Origin: Algoriphagus sp. NG3
GTDB lineage: Bacteria; Bacteroidota; Bacteroidia; Cytophagales; Cyclobacteriaceae
Direction: 5' to 3'
Length of the DNA stretch: 64,000 bases
Assembly (NCBI RefSeq): GCF_034119865.1
Contig: NZ_CP139421.1
Coordinates: forward strand, 124,001 to 188,000
Every line of letters starts with the position of its first letter. Position 1 is the first letter of the stretch. Of the stretch, positions 48,762 through 57,337 are shown piece by piece. Made by a program: the position numbers and the translations under genes. The notes under the pieces were generated by a model, which was not told where the DNA came from, made no database searches, and worked only from the letters and a program-made list of their open reading frames with translations.

Positions 48762-51458
48762 ATGAGATTGAGATTTACACTGATTATACTGCTGCTGACT
48801 TTTTCGATAGGAGTATTTGCACAGAATGTACCTAGCCCAAAATCGCACTTTGGATTTGATATAGGTGATGATTATATGCTCGCCAATTTTTCCCAGACGG
48901 AAGCTTACTTCAAGAAAGTGGCTGAAGCAAGTGACCGTGTACGGCTGGTGGAAATAGGGAAAACCGAATATGGTAGGTCGCAGCCCATGATGATTGTGAC
49001 TGCGCCTGGCAATTTTGCGAAGCTGGATCGGTACAAGGAGATATCGCAGCTGATGGCCCGTGCAGAGATTACTAAAGAAGAGGCGGAGAAGCTTTCTATA
49101 GAGGGAAAGCCAGTGGTTTGGATCGATGGGGGATTGCATGCCAATGAAGTGGTGGCCACCCAGCAGCTGACAGAAACCCTATACCAGTTGGCGTCCAGAG
49201 ATGATGCTGAAACATTGAAGATCCTTGAAAATGTAATAATTCTCCTGGTTCATGCCAACCCCGACGGGATGGAAATTATGTCTGACTGGTATATGCGGAA
49301 GGAAAATCCGGAAGAAAGAGACCAGAATATCCCAGTCCTTTATCAGAAATATGTAGGACATGACAATAACCGTGATTTCTACATGAACAACATGAGCGAA
49401 GCCGCAAATATGTCGCTTCAGCAATACGTGGAATGGATCCCGCAGATTATTTACAACCATCATCAGTCTGCTCCTGCGGGTGCGGTAGTGGCCGGTCCAC
49501 CTTACCGGGATCCTTTCAATCATGTTTTCGATCCTCTGATCATCACCAGTCTGGATGCAGTGGGAGCCGCCATGATCAATAGAATGCATCAGGAGGATCG
49601 TCCAGGATATACACGACTGGATGGCTCTGTATTCTCTACCTGGTGGAACGGGGGGCTCAGGACCACTCCATATTATCACAATATCATCGGTATTCTGACT
49701 GAGATCATCGGGAATCCTACTCCCTCCAAGGTGCCTTTGGTGCCCGAACGCCTGATCCCGAATAATGGCACTCCTTACCCGGTGACGCCGCAGGATTGGC
49801 ATTTCAGACAGTCTATTGACTACTCAGTCTCCTTGAATTATGCGATTTTAAACCATGCCGTCCGACACGGGGATGAGTTGCTTTTGAACATTTACTTGAT
49901 GGGGCGAAAGTCCATAGAAAAGGGGAACCGGGATAACTGGACTATGTATCCAAAATTTGCGCAGGCGGTAAAAGATGAATTTGCAGACTCGCAGAAGAGC
50001 AAAGTGGAAGGAAGCGCCTCCCGATCGAGAATTCCTGAGCAGTTTTACGATTCTGTCTATACTGATCCTGCTAATAGAGATACTCGTGGCTATATACTTT
50101 CTGCCGATCAGCCTGACTTTCCTTCCGCAGTGAAGTTTATGAATGCCTTGATCAAGTCAGGGATCTTGGTGGAAAAAGCCACGGAGGAGTTTACTATAAA
50201 TGGGAAAACCTATCCTAAGAATTCCTTCATTGTGAAGACAGCGCAGGCTTTCCGTCCACATGTGATAGACATGTTTGAGCCCCAAGATCACCCCAACGAT
50301 TTCTTATATCCAGGAGGCCCTCCTATCCGGCCTTATGACGCTGCTGGTTGGACATTGGCTCTGCAGATGGGAGTAGAAGTGGATAAGATGTACGAAGGGT
50401 TCGATGGGCCGTTTGAGCGTATACCGTATGGTGAGCTTCAATCTCCTCCAGCCAAGACTTTGGCAAATGGCTCGGGATATCTGCTGGATGCCAGAAACAA
50501 TAACAGCTTCATGGCAGTAAATAAGCTGCTAAAGGCTAATGTAAAAGTTTATAGAACTTCTTTAGCTGTGGATGGAATGCCGGTTGGATCCTTTTATGTC
50601 TCTGGAGGTAAAAAAGAGCTGGAAAAAGCAGCCAAGGAATATGGAGTCTATCCGGTGCCTGCATCTATGCCGAAAGGAGCTACACAGATTCAGCCTACTA
50701 GAATAGGTTTGTATGATTACTATGGTGGATCCATGCCCTCTGGTTGGGTTCGCTGGATGCTGGAGCAATTCCATTTTGAGTATCAGCTGGTTTTTCCTGA
50801 AGAAATAAATGCGGGAGATCTGAATGATAAATTTGATGTGTTGCTGTTTATTAGTTCCGGCATCCCAAGTGTCGGTTCAGGGGGGTATTCCAGGCCTCAG
50901 CCTAAGGCTGAAGAAATTGATGATAAATATCATCATATGCTAGGAAGCTTCTCTGCGGATAAGTCTGTCCCTCAATTGAAACAATTCGCAGAAAATGGAG
51001 GGCAGATCATCACTGTAGGATCTGCTACTGAACTTGCTTATCATTTCGGGCTTCCGGTAGAGAACGCTCTGTCAGAGATTGATTCAGAGGGTAAAGCCAA
51101 ACCGCTTAGCGGGGAGAAATATTATGTTCCCGGCTCTGTGTTGGAGATGCAGGTGGATAATTCTGTCCCAATCAATTATGGGATGGGCGAAAATGCATAC
51201 ATCATGTTCAACAGAAGCCCGGTATTCCGGTTGTCACCTTCTGCAGGGAATAAGGGTATAAGGCCAATTGCCTGGTTTGGGGACGAAGAGCCCTTAAGAA
51301 GTGGATGGGCCTGGGGGCAGTCTTATCTGAAAAATGGTGTGACTGCATTCGAGGCACAGATGGGCAAAGGAAAGTTTTATGCTTTTGGACCGGAGATTAC
51401 CTTCAGGGCACAGGCTCATGGCACGTTCAAGATGCTGTTTAATGGGCTTTATAAGTAA
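48762..51458 (+). CDS. M14-family zinc carboxypeptidase, exported
   Basis: The 898-residue protein has a signal peptide (residues 1-20, cleavage near FAQN) and an N-terminal M14 domain. Zinc ligands His126 and Glu129 lie in IDGGLHANEVVATQQ, and the third His is in IIYNHHQSAP. HANPDGMEIMSDW and HDNNRDFYMNN are typical. The last ~500 residues hold an amidotransferase-like/unknown region (DVLLFISSGIPSVGSGGYSR, NGGQIITVGSATELAYHFG) common in large Bacteroidota M14 peptidases. It likely trims imported or surface peptides in the periplasm. It has its own strong terminator. Confidence 0.9.
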   Translation: MRLRFTLIILLLTFSIGVFAQNVPSPKSHFGFDIGDDYMLANFSQTEAYFKKVAEASDRVRLVEIGKTEYGRSQPMMIVTAPGNFAKLDRYKEISQLMARAEITKEEAEKLSIEGKPVVWIDGGLHANEVVATQQLTETLYQLASRDDAETLKILENVIILLVHANPDGMEIMSDWYMRKENPEERDQNIPVLYQKYVGHDNNRDFYMNNMSEAANMSLQQYVEWIPQIIYNHHQSAPAGAVVAGPPYRDPFNHVFDPLIITSLDAVGAAMINRMHQEDRPGYTRLDGSVFSTWWNGGLRTTPYYHNIIGILTEIIGNPTPSKVPLVPERLIPNNGTPYPVTPQDWHFRQSIDYSVSLNYAILNHAVRHGDELLLNIYLMGRKSIEKGNRDNWTMYPKFAQAVKDEFADSQKSKVEGSASRSRIPEQFYDSVYTDPANRDTRGYILSADQPDFPSAVKFMNALIKSGILVEKATEEFTINGKTYPKNSFIVKTAQAFRPHVIDMFEPQDHPNDFLYPGGPPIRPYDAAGWTLALQMGVEVDKMYEGFDGPFERIPYGELQSPPAKTLANGSGYLLDARNNNSFMAVNKLLKANVKVYRTSLAVDGMPVGSFYVSGGKKELEKAAKEYGVYPVPASMPKGATQIQPTRIGLYDYYGGSMPSGWVRWMLEQFHFEYQLVFPEEINAGDLNDKFDVLLFISSGIPSVGSGGYSRPQPKAEEIDDKYHHMLGSFSADKSVPQLKQFAENGGQIITVGSATELAYHFGLPVENALSEIDSEGKAKPLSGEKYYVPGSVLEMQVDNSVPINYGMGENAYIMFNRSPVFRLSPSAGNKGIRPIAWFGDEEPLRSGWAWGQSYLKNGVTAFEAQMGKGKFYAFGPEITFRAQAHGTFKMLFNGLYK

Positions 51459-51482
51459 AACAGTTGGCCCTTGATTTATTGA

Positions 51483-51511
51483 AAACCACCTTCACAAGAG
51501 GTGGTTTTTTT
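51483..51511 (+). terminator. Terminator of the M14 peptidase gene
   Basis: AAACCACCT-tcacaag-AGGTGGTTT, a perfect 9-bp stem plus four more T, 24 bp after the stop. Confidence 0.92.
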
Positions 51512-51564
51512 ATGGAATTAGTAACGGCAACGATCACGAATTTTCGCAATGTACTTTACTGTTT

Positions 51565-51585
51565 CCGTTTGTGTCACACGAACGG
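51565..51585. repeat. Hairpin repeat (copy 5)
   Basis: CCGTTTGTG-TCA-CACGAACGG (one G-T pair). It differs from the hairpin at 18559-18579 at only three positions. Confidence 0.65.
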
Positions 51586-51707
51586 CGACATTTGAAGTTG
51601 TCCTGCTTCTCCAGAAGCCGGACTCTATACAAAGCTCTAATTCATAAATCTTTTTTATCTTAAACGTGTACATTCTTCGAACCCTTTCTTATTTAATTTA
51701 CTGCATT

Positions 51708-52454
51708 ATGGATGATATCAACTCAACGTTTATCTCAGGTATATATAATTGGTGCGATCGATGGTGTGAGCGCTGTGCATTTACTGCGAGATGTAGAGTT
51801 TTTGAGAGGGAGAAAGAAAGAGATTTAAAAGAACCGGAAGACTTTTGGAATGCATTATCTGAGAATTTCAAGGAGACGTTGGAAATGCTTCATTTGATCG
51901 CTGAGGAGCACGGGATTGACCTGGAACAAACCGTAAAAGATAGTGAGGCTGATACTTCCTTAGAAGAGGAGGATAAAAGGGTGGATGAGCATCCCTTGAA
52001 TATAATTACTAGTGAGTATTTGTTTGAGGGAAAAGATTGGATTGAGTCGTCCAAATTAGAAGAATATTGTGAAAAATTAACCCAGCAAATAGACTTGGGA
52101 ATGAGGCAAGTATCTGAGGTGAATGATGAGGTTGCTAAAATTGAAGAGGCTCTTGAAGTGATTCAATGGTATTTGTTTTTCATTCATGTGAAGTCAAAAA
52201 GAGTTCTGAACGACCTTTCAGATGACTTTTGGGAAGAGTATCCCGAGGAAGAGAAAAGTTATAATGGTTCTACAAAGATCGCGATGATATCAATTGAACG
52301 CAGTATGCAGGCTTGGAAAATACTTTTTGACGCCATGGAATCTGAGCAGGATTCGATTTTGAATTTATTGATCCTTTTGGATAAATCCAGAAAACTCTTG
52401 GCTGCTTTGGCCCCAAACTATGCCCAATTTATCCGACCGGGATTTGACGAATGA
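51708..52454 (+). CDS. Protein of unknown function with N-terminal four-cysteine cluster
   Basis: The protein has 248 residues from the ATG at 51708; a GTG at 51666 would add a 14-residue leader and is less likely. I do not recognise the family. The N-terminus NWCDRWCERCAFTARC has Cys16, 20, 23 and 29 (CX3CX2CX5C), a spacing that could bind zinc or an Fe-S cluster. The rest is acidic and alpha-helical (LEEEDKRVDEHPLN, KLEEYCEKLTQQIDL, EEYPEEEKSYNG). The EcsC-family gene follows 73 bp later on the same strand. Confidence 0.75.
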   Translation: MDDINSTFISGIYNWCDRWCERCAFTARCRVFEREKERDLKEPEDFWNALSENFKETLEMLHLIAEEHGIDLEQTVKDSEADTSLEEEDKRVDEHPLNIITSEYLFEGKDWIESSKLEEYCEKLTQQIDLGMRQVSEVNDEVAKIEEALEVIQWYLFFIHVKSKRVLNDLSDDFWEEYPEEEKSYNGSTKIAMISIERSMQAWKILFDAMESEQDSILNLLILLDKSRKLLAALAPNYAQFIRPGFDE

Positions 52455-52527
52455 TTCATCTTTGAATCCATTATTGAAACTATTGTGATAATATCCGTTT
52501 GACACTAAGGTGAATTAAATTGAAAGT

Positions 52528-53244
52528 ATGGACTCCTATTTACATTATGCCTATGCCGAACTCTCGCTTTGGCAGTTCAGGATGAAAAAAAAGCCAAGTC
52601 TCGGCGGACGCCTGACTCATGGAGTGCAGAGCAAAATCAATAGCTGGATACCGGAAAAGGTACACAAGGCTATTACCATGGCTATTGAAAATATGGTGAA
52701 AGCGGTAATTACCGGGTCGAGCTGGATAGTACCTAAGCCCCACGAAAGCCTTACTTTACAACAGCGGGAGTTCAAGGTGCGAAGTAGGATCAAATGGTAT
52801 AGAAATACAGCTTCAGTAGAAGGTGCAGTTACCGGAGCAGGAGGCATTCTTATGGGCTTTGCGGATTTCCCGGCATTTCTCACGATCAAGATGAAATTGC
52901 TTTTTGATATCGCAGCACTCTATGGCTTTGATACGAAGAATTTTCATGAGAGACTGTTTTTATTGTATGTATTCCAACTTGCTTTTTCATCTCAGCAAAG
53001 AAGGAATGATCTGGTAGGGCTGTTGGAGAACTGGGAGGAATACCGGGAGACCTTGCCAAAAGATTTTAAAGAGTTTGACTGGAAGACTTTTCAGCTAGAC
53101 TATAGGGATTACATAGATCTGGCTAAACTTGCGCAACTCATACCAGTAGTGGGAGCAGGAGTGGGAGCAATCGCAAATTATCGACTCACTGAGCATCTTG
53201 GCAAGTATGCAATGAACGCTTACAGATTACGGGTATTAGAATGA
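52528..53244 (+). CDS. EcsC family protein
   Basis: The 238-residue protein has the EcsC pattern: EGAVTGAGGILMGFADFPAF with a glycine-rich hydrophobic helix, LTIKMKLLFDIAALYGFD, and the C-terminal LIPVVGAGVGAIANYRLTEH, another amphipathic/hydrophobic stretch. EcsC is named for its linkage to the ecsAB ABC transporter of Bacillus; its role is unknown, possibly peripheral membrane association. No Ecs transporter is nearby. It sits between the Cys-cluster protein and an aminotransferase-fold gene 53 bp downstream, all in one direction. Confidence 0.88.
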   Translation: MDSYLHYAYAELSLWQFRMKKKPSLGGRLTHGVQSKINSWIPEKVHKAITMAIENMVKAVITGSSWIVPKPHESLTLQQREFKVRSRIKWYRNTASVEGAVTGAGGILMGFADFPAFLTIKMKLLFDIAALYGFDTKNFHERLFLLYVFQLAFSSQQRRNDLVGLLENWEEYRETLPKDFKEFDWKTFQLDYRDYIDLAKLAQLIPVVGAGVGAIANYRLTEHLGKYAMNAYRLRVLE

Positions 53245-53297
53245 AGCAATGTTCGGCCTTAGTTACATACTTTGCACATTGAACTAAACTATAATCT

Positions 53298-54455
53298 ATG
53301 GATTCTCAGAAACACCTATTTAATCTAGACCCGGCTGTTCATTATCTCAATTGCGGCTCGAAATCCCCGCTGTTAAAGTCTGCTGAAGAAGCTGCCCTAG
53401 CTGCGCTTGTACGGGCCAGAAACCCTTTTAAAACAAAGCCGGAAGATTTTTTTACTTTACCCAAAGAAGTTAAAGGGAGATTTGCAGAGCTTATCAATTG
53501 TGATCCTTTGCAGGTCGCTCTAATTCCTTCCACTTCTTATGGATTTGCCACCGCATTGGGGAATATTACCTATAAGCCTGGGCAGCATGCCATCGTGCTG
53601 GAGGATGAGTTCCCCAGTGGGTACTTTTCATTAAAAACTTGGTGTGATAGAAATCATGCGGAGCTGAAAGTTGTAGGGCCTGACAAGGAAACAACAACTC
53701 AGGGAGAAAGTTGGAATAAAAATATCCTGGAGAGTATAACCCCGGAAACGGCAGTGGTGCTCATGTCTTCTGTACACTGGGTGAACGGGTTGAAATTTGA
53801 CCTGGAGAGCATAGGGCAAAAGTGCAAAACCGTAGGAGCGATTTTCATAGTAGATGGTACCCAATCCACTGGGGCGGCCGAAATGGATGTCAAGCGTTTT
53901 AAAATTGATGCGTTGATCTGTGCCAGCTACAAATGGCTCTTTGGCCCCTATGGAATGGGAATTGCGTATTATGGGCATGCTTTCGAGGGAGGAGAGCCTT
54001 TAGAGGAGTCCTGGCTGAACAGAACCAATTCCCAGGATTTTGCTAACCTCACCAAATACGATCATGAGTATGCGGAGGATTCGGGGCGGTATAATGTAGG
54101 CGAGATGAGTAATTTTATTCTTTTGCCTATACTCAATGAAGGCCTGAAACAGATAAATGAATGGACTGTGGAGGGAATAGAGAGCTATTGCCGAAGACTC
54201 ACAGCGCCACTTTATGAATACCTGAAAAGCTTGGATACCGAACTCGAAGATGAGTCATACAGTTCAGCGCATCTATTTAGTTTAAATCTCCCGGAAGATG
54301 TAGATCCTGGACTTTTGAAAAAGAACCTGGAGGAAAAGAAGATTTCAGTATCTAATAGGGCAGGGAAATTACGGGTGTCTGTGAATGTGTTTAATACAGT
54401 AGAGGATATAGAAGTGCTTATCGAAAGTTTGGAATCAAGCAGACTCTTCAAATAA
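53298..54455 (+). CDS. Aminotransferase class V-fold PLP enzyme
   Basis: The 385-residue fold-type I PLP enzyme has Asp186 in IFIVDGTQSTGA and the PLP lysine Lys212 in ICASYKWLFGPYGMG, with the N-terminal VHYLNCGSKSPLL and SSVHWVNGLKFDLE. It belongs with the cysteine desulfurase/kynureninase/isopenicillin-N-epimerase group, yet lacks the desulfurase Cys-loop at the C-terminal third, so sulfur release is unlikely. The substrate is unknown. The ATG at 53298 is the first good start. Confidence 0.87.
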   Translation: MDSQKHLFNLDPAVHYLNCGSKSPLLKSAEEAALAALVRARNPFKTKPEDFFTLPKEVKGRFAELINCDPLQVALIPSTSYGFATALGNITYKPGQHAIVLEDEFPSGYFSLKTWCDRNHAELKVVGPDKETTTQGESWNKNILESITPETAVVLMSSVHWVNGLKFDLESIGQKCKTVGAIFIVDGTQSTGAAEMDVKRFKIDALICASYKWLFGPYGMGIAYYGHAFEGGEPLEESWLNRTNSQDFANLTKYDHEYAEDSGRYNVGEMSNFILLPILNEGLKQINEWTVEGIESYCRRLTAPLYEYLKSLDTELEDESYSSAHLFSLNLPEDVDPGLLKKNLEEKKISVSNRAGKLRVSVNVFNTVEDIEVLIESLESSRLFK

Positions 54456-54532
54456 AAATTACGTTGGATTAATTAGCGGGCAAATGAGAATGTTTTTGAC
54501 TTTATTCAGTTTCGTTGACTTTAATATATAAT

Positions 54533-54677
54533 ATGTATATCCGCTTTTCTGCCAGTAAAGCATTTTAGCTTTTGGACAACAATAGAATTGAGGCCTCTTC
54601 CGTCTTCGGTCTTCAGGCCAGCTGAGCAAAGAAAATATTTTTATTGGCATCATTTCGGATAATCACAATATATAATT
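54533..54677 (+). repeat. Dispersed ~150-bp intergenic repeat, copy C
   Basis: It has the same ordered blocks as the copies at 10749 and 12590: ATGTATATCCGCTTTTCTGCC, AGTAAAGCATT, CCTCTTCCGTCTTCGGTCTTC, GAAAATATTTTTATTGGCAT, TCGGATAATCACAATA. It lies between the aminotransferase gene and the 129-codon gene at 54745, ending about 70-80 bp before its start. Confidence 0.75.
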
Positions 54678-54725
54678 ATGTATTTACAAAAGAGTTGTCG
54701 GGCTAGATTTATTTGTTGAATTACT

Positions 54726-54756
54726 TTGTCGTTATTTTATCTGATTGTATTTTTGT
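54726..54756 (+). promoter_or_regulatory. Strong Bacteroidota promoter (TTTG, ~19 bp, TATTTTTG)
   Basis: TTTG at about 54726 and TATTTTTG at about 54749 are separated by 18-19 bp, matching the -33/-7 consensus of the Bacteroidota primary sigma factor almost perfectly. Transcription would start at or next to the likely GTG start codon, so the message may be leaderless. Confidence 0.7.
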
Positions 54757-54759
54757 GCC

Positions 54760-55134
54760 GTGCTGAAAATACTCATACATATTTCTCTTTGCTCCATACT
54801 CCTGCTGAACAGCATGGTGTATTCCGTGATCCAAGGAAGTTATGAGTTAAATAAAGCCTACATTATAGAGAATTTCTGTGTCAACAAAGACAAGCCTATG
54901 ATGAACTGTGACGGTAAATGCTACCTCGCAGAGCAGATGAAGGCGCAAAAAGAAAAGCAGGATGCGAACTCAACCCATAAATTCACTATGGATTTTGGGG
55001 TTTATATCCCGGTTTCGGCAGTAAAACAGGATTTCAAGCGAGAATTCAGCATAATGAATGCATTTTTGGCGCCTTATATGGAGCCATTTACTGTTTTATT
55101 GATCCAGCAAGTGATCAAGCCGCCCAAGATTTGA
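54760..55134 (+). CDS. Small exported/anchored protein with CDGKC motif
   Basis: The reading frame opens at a TTG at 54745, but a GTG at 54760 (MLKILIHISLC...) is the likelier start because the -7 promoter box covers the TTG. From the GTG there are 124 residues. An N-terminal hydrophobic helix (residues 2-20) is followed by ELNKAYIIENFC, then KPMMNCDGKCYLAEQMKAQ and a C-terminal half ending in VIKPPKI. The Cys of NFC and the CDGKC pair could bind metal or form a disulfide. I recognise it as a type often found in front of MbnP-like genes in Bacteroidota, without a known function. The MbnP-like gene starts 236 bp downstream on the same strand. Confidence 0.75.
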   Translation: MLKILIHISLCSILLLNSMVYSVIQGSYELNKAYIIENFCVNKDKPMMNCDGKCYLAEQMKAQKEKQDANSTHKFTMDFGVYIPVSAVKQDFKREFSIMNAFLAPYMEPFTVLLIQQVIKPPKI

Positions 55135-55369
55135 TTTTTTAGATCTCCCCATAATTCTTCTTTCCGGTCATTGCGTACTACAGCCAGCTTGATAAGGCAG
55201 GTGTTGGTGATGCTATTTTTCATATACAGATTGGAAAAGTATAATCTAGTCCGGGAGTTTATTTACTAAGGGTAATCTTATTTATTATGTTGTTTTACTA
55301 TGCAGTACATCTTTTGTGTTGTGGTGAAATAACTATGTCTAATTTTTAAAAACAATAAACAATAAAAAA

Positions 55370-56242
55370 ATGAAATCGTGTATGAATAAAATATATAGTC
55401 CTGTTTTGTTTTTATGTGTGTCGGCTATTTTAATATTGAGCTCGTGTATAAAAGAGGAGCCCGGAATTGACCTGACAAAAACAGGTGAATTCTCCATTGA
55501 ATTTGACAGCATCGTGGGGGAGGAGACTTTTGGTCTCGAGCCACGGCAGTACACTAATGCCAAAGGAGAGGTATTTTCCATCAGGACTTTGCAATACTTT
55601 ATCAGTAATATCAAACTTTACACTGAATCGGGAGATGAATATGTCGTCCCTCAGGAGGACAGTTATTTTTTGGTACAGGCACATGACAGGAACTCCCGGT
55701 TTACGAAAGTGACTGTGCCGGAAGGGGACTATAATAAGATTTCCTTTGTCTTGGGTGTGGACAGTCTCAGAAATACCAAGCCTGTAGAAGAGCGCCCAGG
55801 GGTGCTGTCTTTTGATCCGGGGCAGGGACATGGAGGTGGAGGGATGTACTGGGGATGGAATAGCGGCTATATATTTTTCAAATTTGAAGGTACCTGTGAT
55901 CTGATTTCGGATGATCAGCAAGGCGATCCTACCGGCAACAAACAGTTCAAGTACCATATCGGGGGATTTGGCGGGTATAGTGCACCAACAATTAATAATA
56001 TTAAGGAAATCTCCATGAATCTGAATCAGGGAGGGATCGCTCAGGTCAGGGAAGGCTTGAGGAGTAATGTGCATTTATTCGTGGATGTGATGAATGTGTT
56101 TAATGGACAACATACGTTTAGTATCCCGCAGCATCCAAATGTGATGTTCAGTGATTTTAGCGTGAATATCGCCAATAACTTTCCCGGGATGTTCAGCCAT
56201 GATCACACGGAGAATTTTACACGAGGAGAAGACGAACTGTAA
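55370..56242 (+). CDS. MbnP-like copper-binding lipoprotein
   Basis: The 290-residue lipoprotein has Cys26 in LILSSC. The mature chain matches the MbnP family: GEFSIEFDSIVG, YTNAKGEVFSIRTLQYFISN, the GMYWGWNSGYIFFKFEG segment with Trp161 and Trp163, YHIGGFGG and the C-terminal MFSHDHTENF. In Methylosinus the partner MbnH oxidises one tryptophan of MbnP to kynurenine, creating a high-affinity Cu(I) site. A tryptophan is kept here in the corresponding motif, so the same modification is plausible. Its TAA is immediately followed by the ATG of the dihaem protein. An in-frame ATG at 55382 is a less likely start. Confidence 0.85.
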   Translation: MKSCMNKIYSPVLFLCVSAILILSSCIKEEPGIDLTKTGEFSIEFDSIVGEETFGLEPRQYTNAKGEVFSIRTLQYFISNIKLYTESGDEYVVPQEDSYFLVQAHDRNSRFTKVTVPEGDYNKISFVLGVDSLRNTKPVEERPGVLSFDPGQGHGGGGMYWGWNSGYIFFKFEGTCDLISDDQQGDPTGNKQFKYHIGGFGGYSAPTINNIKEISMNLNQGGIAQVREGLRSNVHLFVDVMNVFNGQHTFSIPQHPNVMFSDFSVNIANNFPGMFSHDHTENFTRGEDEL

Positions 56243-57337
56243 ATGGGTGTGAAAAAGATAAGAGCGCTCAATCGCATATTTCACCTGGGGTCAATAGGAG
56301 TATTTTTGACGGCTATTATTCTATCGTGTAGCTCTGGAGAGGAAAAACCAGAACTTTTCCCCGGCTTTGTGCAGCCTGACGGATTTCCGGAAACAAGCTA
56401 TGATTTCTCCAGAAATGAAGTAACCAAGGACGGCTTTGAACTCGGGAAGCGGCTCTTCTTCGAGCCAAGATTATCCCGCAATAACACCATAGCCTGTGGA
56501 AGCTGTCATATACAATCTGCAGCCTTCACCCATCATGGCCACGACGTGAGTCATGGGATAGACGATCTGTTAGGAATACGCAACCCTATGCCTATAATGA
56601 ATCTGGCCTGGGGAGCGGAATTCTTCTGGGACGGAGGGGTATTTGATCTGGATCTGGCAGCTATTAACGCGATTACCAGTCCTGTGGAAATGGATGAAAA
56701 TGTTCCTAATGTGTTAAAAAAACTTCGGGAGCATCAGGAATATCCTGACTTGTTTAAACGTGCGTTTGGTACAGCTGAGATTACTGATGCAAGGTTTTTT
56801 AAAGCATTGTCCCAATATATGCTCATGGCAGTTAGTGATAATTCAGACTATGATAAGGTAAGAAGAAATGAACATGGGGCAGCTTTTTCTTCACAGCAAC
56901 TGGCGGGTTATCGTGTGTTTCAGAAAAACTGTGCATCCTGTCATTCAGAGCCTTTACTTACTGACCAAAGCTATCGCAACAATGGTTTGGCTCCCAATCA
57001 TGTAAATGATCTAGGGAGGTTTGAGGTTACGCTCAACGATGCTGACCGCTATAAATTTAAAGTGCCAAGCCTCCGCAATTGGCAATATACAGGCCCTTAC
57101 ATGCACGATGGGCGATTTTTGACCCTGAACAGGGTGATTGAACATTACCGTACGGGAATGGTGGATTCAGAGACACTTGATCCTGTTTTTAGAAATGCAG
57201 ATAGGTCGATCGGTATAAAAATGAACGATAAAGAAAAAGACAATTTAATAGAGTTTCTCAACACGCTGAATGACCGGGATTTTGTAACGGTTCCACTCTT
57301 GGCAGAACCGGTGATCAATAGCTCCTTCAACAAATGA
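56243..57337 (+). CDS. MbnH/MauG-like dihaem cytochrome c peroxidase
   Basis: The 364-residue lipoprotein (Cys29 in LSCSSG) has two c-type haem sites, CGSCH (85-89, in NNTIACGSCHIQ) and CASCH (230-234, in FQKNCASCHSEP). The peroxidase layout includes LGKRLFFEPRLS, RNPMPIMNLAWG and FKVPSLRNWQYTGPYMHDGR. It belongs with dihaem peroxidases; its position directly after the MbnP-like gene marks it as the MbnH-type member that makes a bis-Fe(IV) state and oxidises a Trp of its partner (established for the Methylosinus pair, inferred here). The ATG follows the upstream stop without a gap. Confidence 0.9.
   Translation: MGVKKIRALNRIFHLGSIGVFLTAIILSCSSGEEKPELFPGFVQPDGFPETSYDFSRNEVTKDGFELGKRLFFEPRLSRNNTIACGSCHIQSAAFTHHGHDVSHGIDDLLGIRNPMPIMNLAWGAEFFWDGGVFDLDLAAINAITSPVEMDENVPNVLKKLREHQEYPDLFKRAFGTAEITDARFFKALSQYMLMAVSDNSDYDKVRRNEHGAAFSSQQLAGYRVFQKNCASCHSEPLLTDQSYRNNGLAPNHVNDLGRFEVTLNDADRYKFKVPSLRNWQYTGPYMHDGRFLTLNRVIEHYRTGMVDSETLDPVFRNADRSIGIKMNDKEKDNLIEFLNTLNDRDFVTVPLLAEPVINSSFNK

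Noticed and set aside
53298..54455. Cysteine desulfurase (SufS/IscS)
   Set aside because: The PLP fold fits, but I see no catalytic Cys loop in the C-terminal third and no suf/isc genes nearby.
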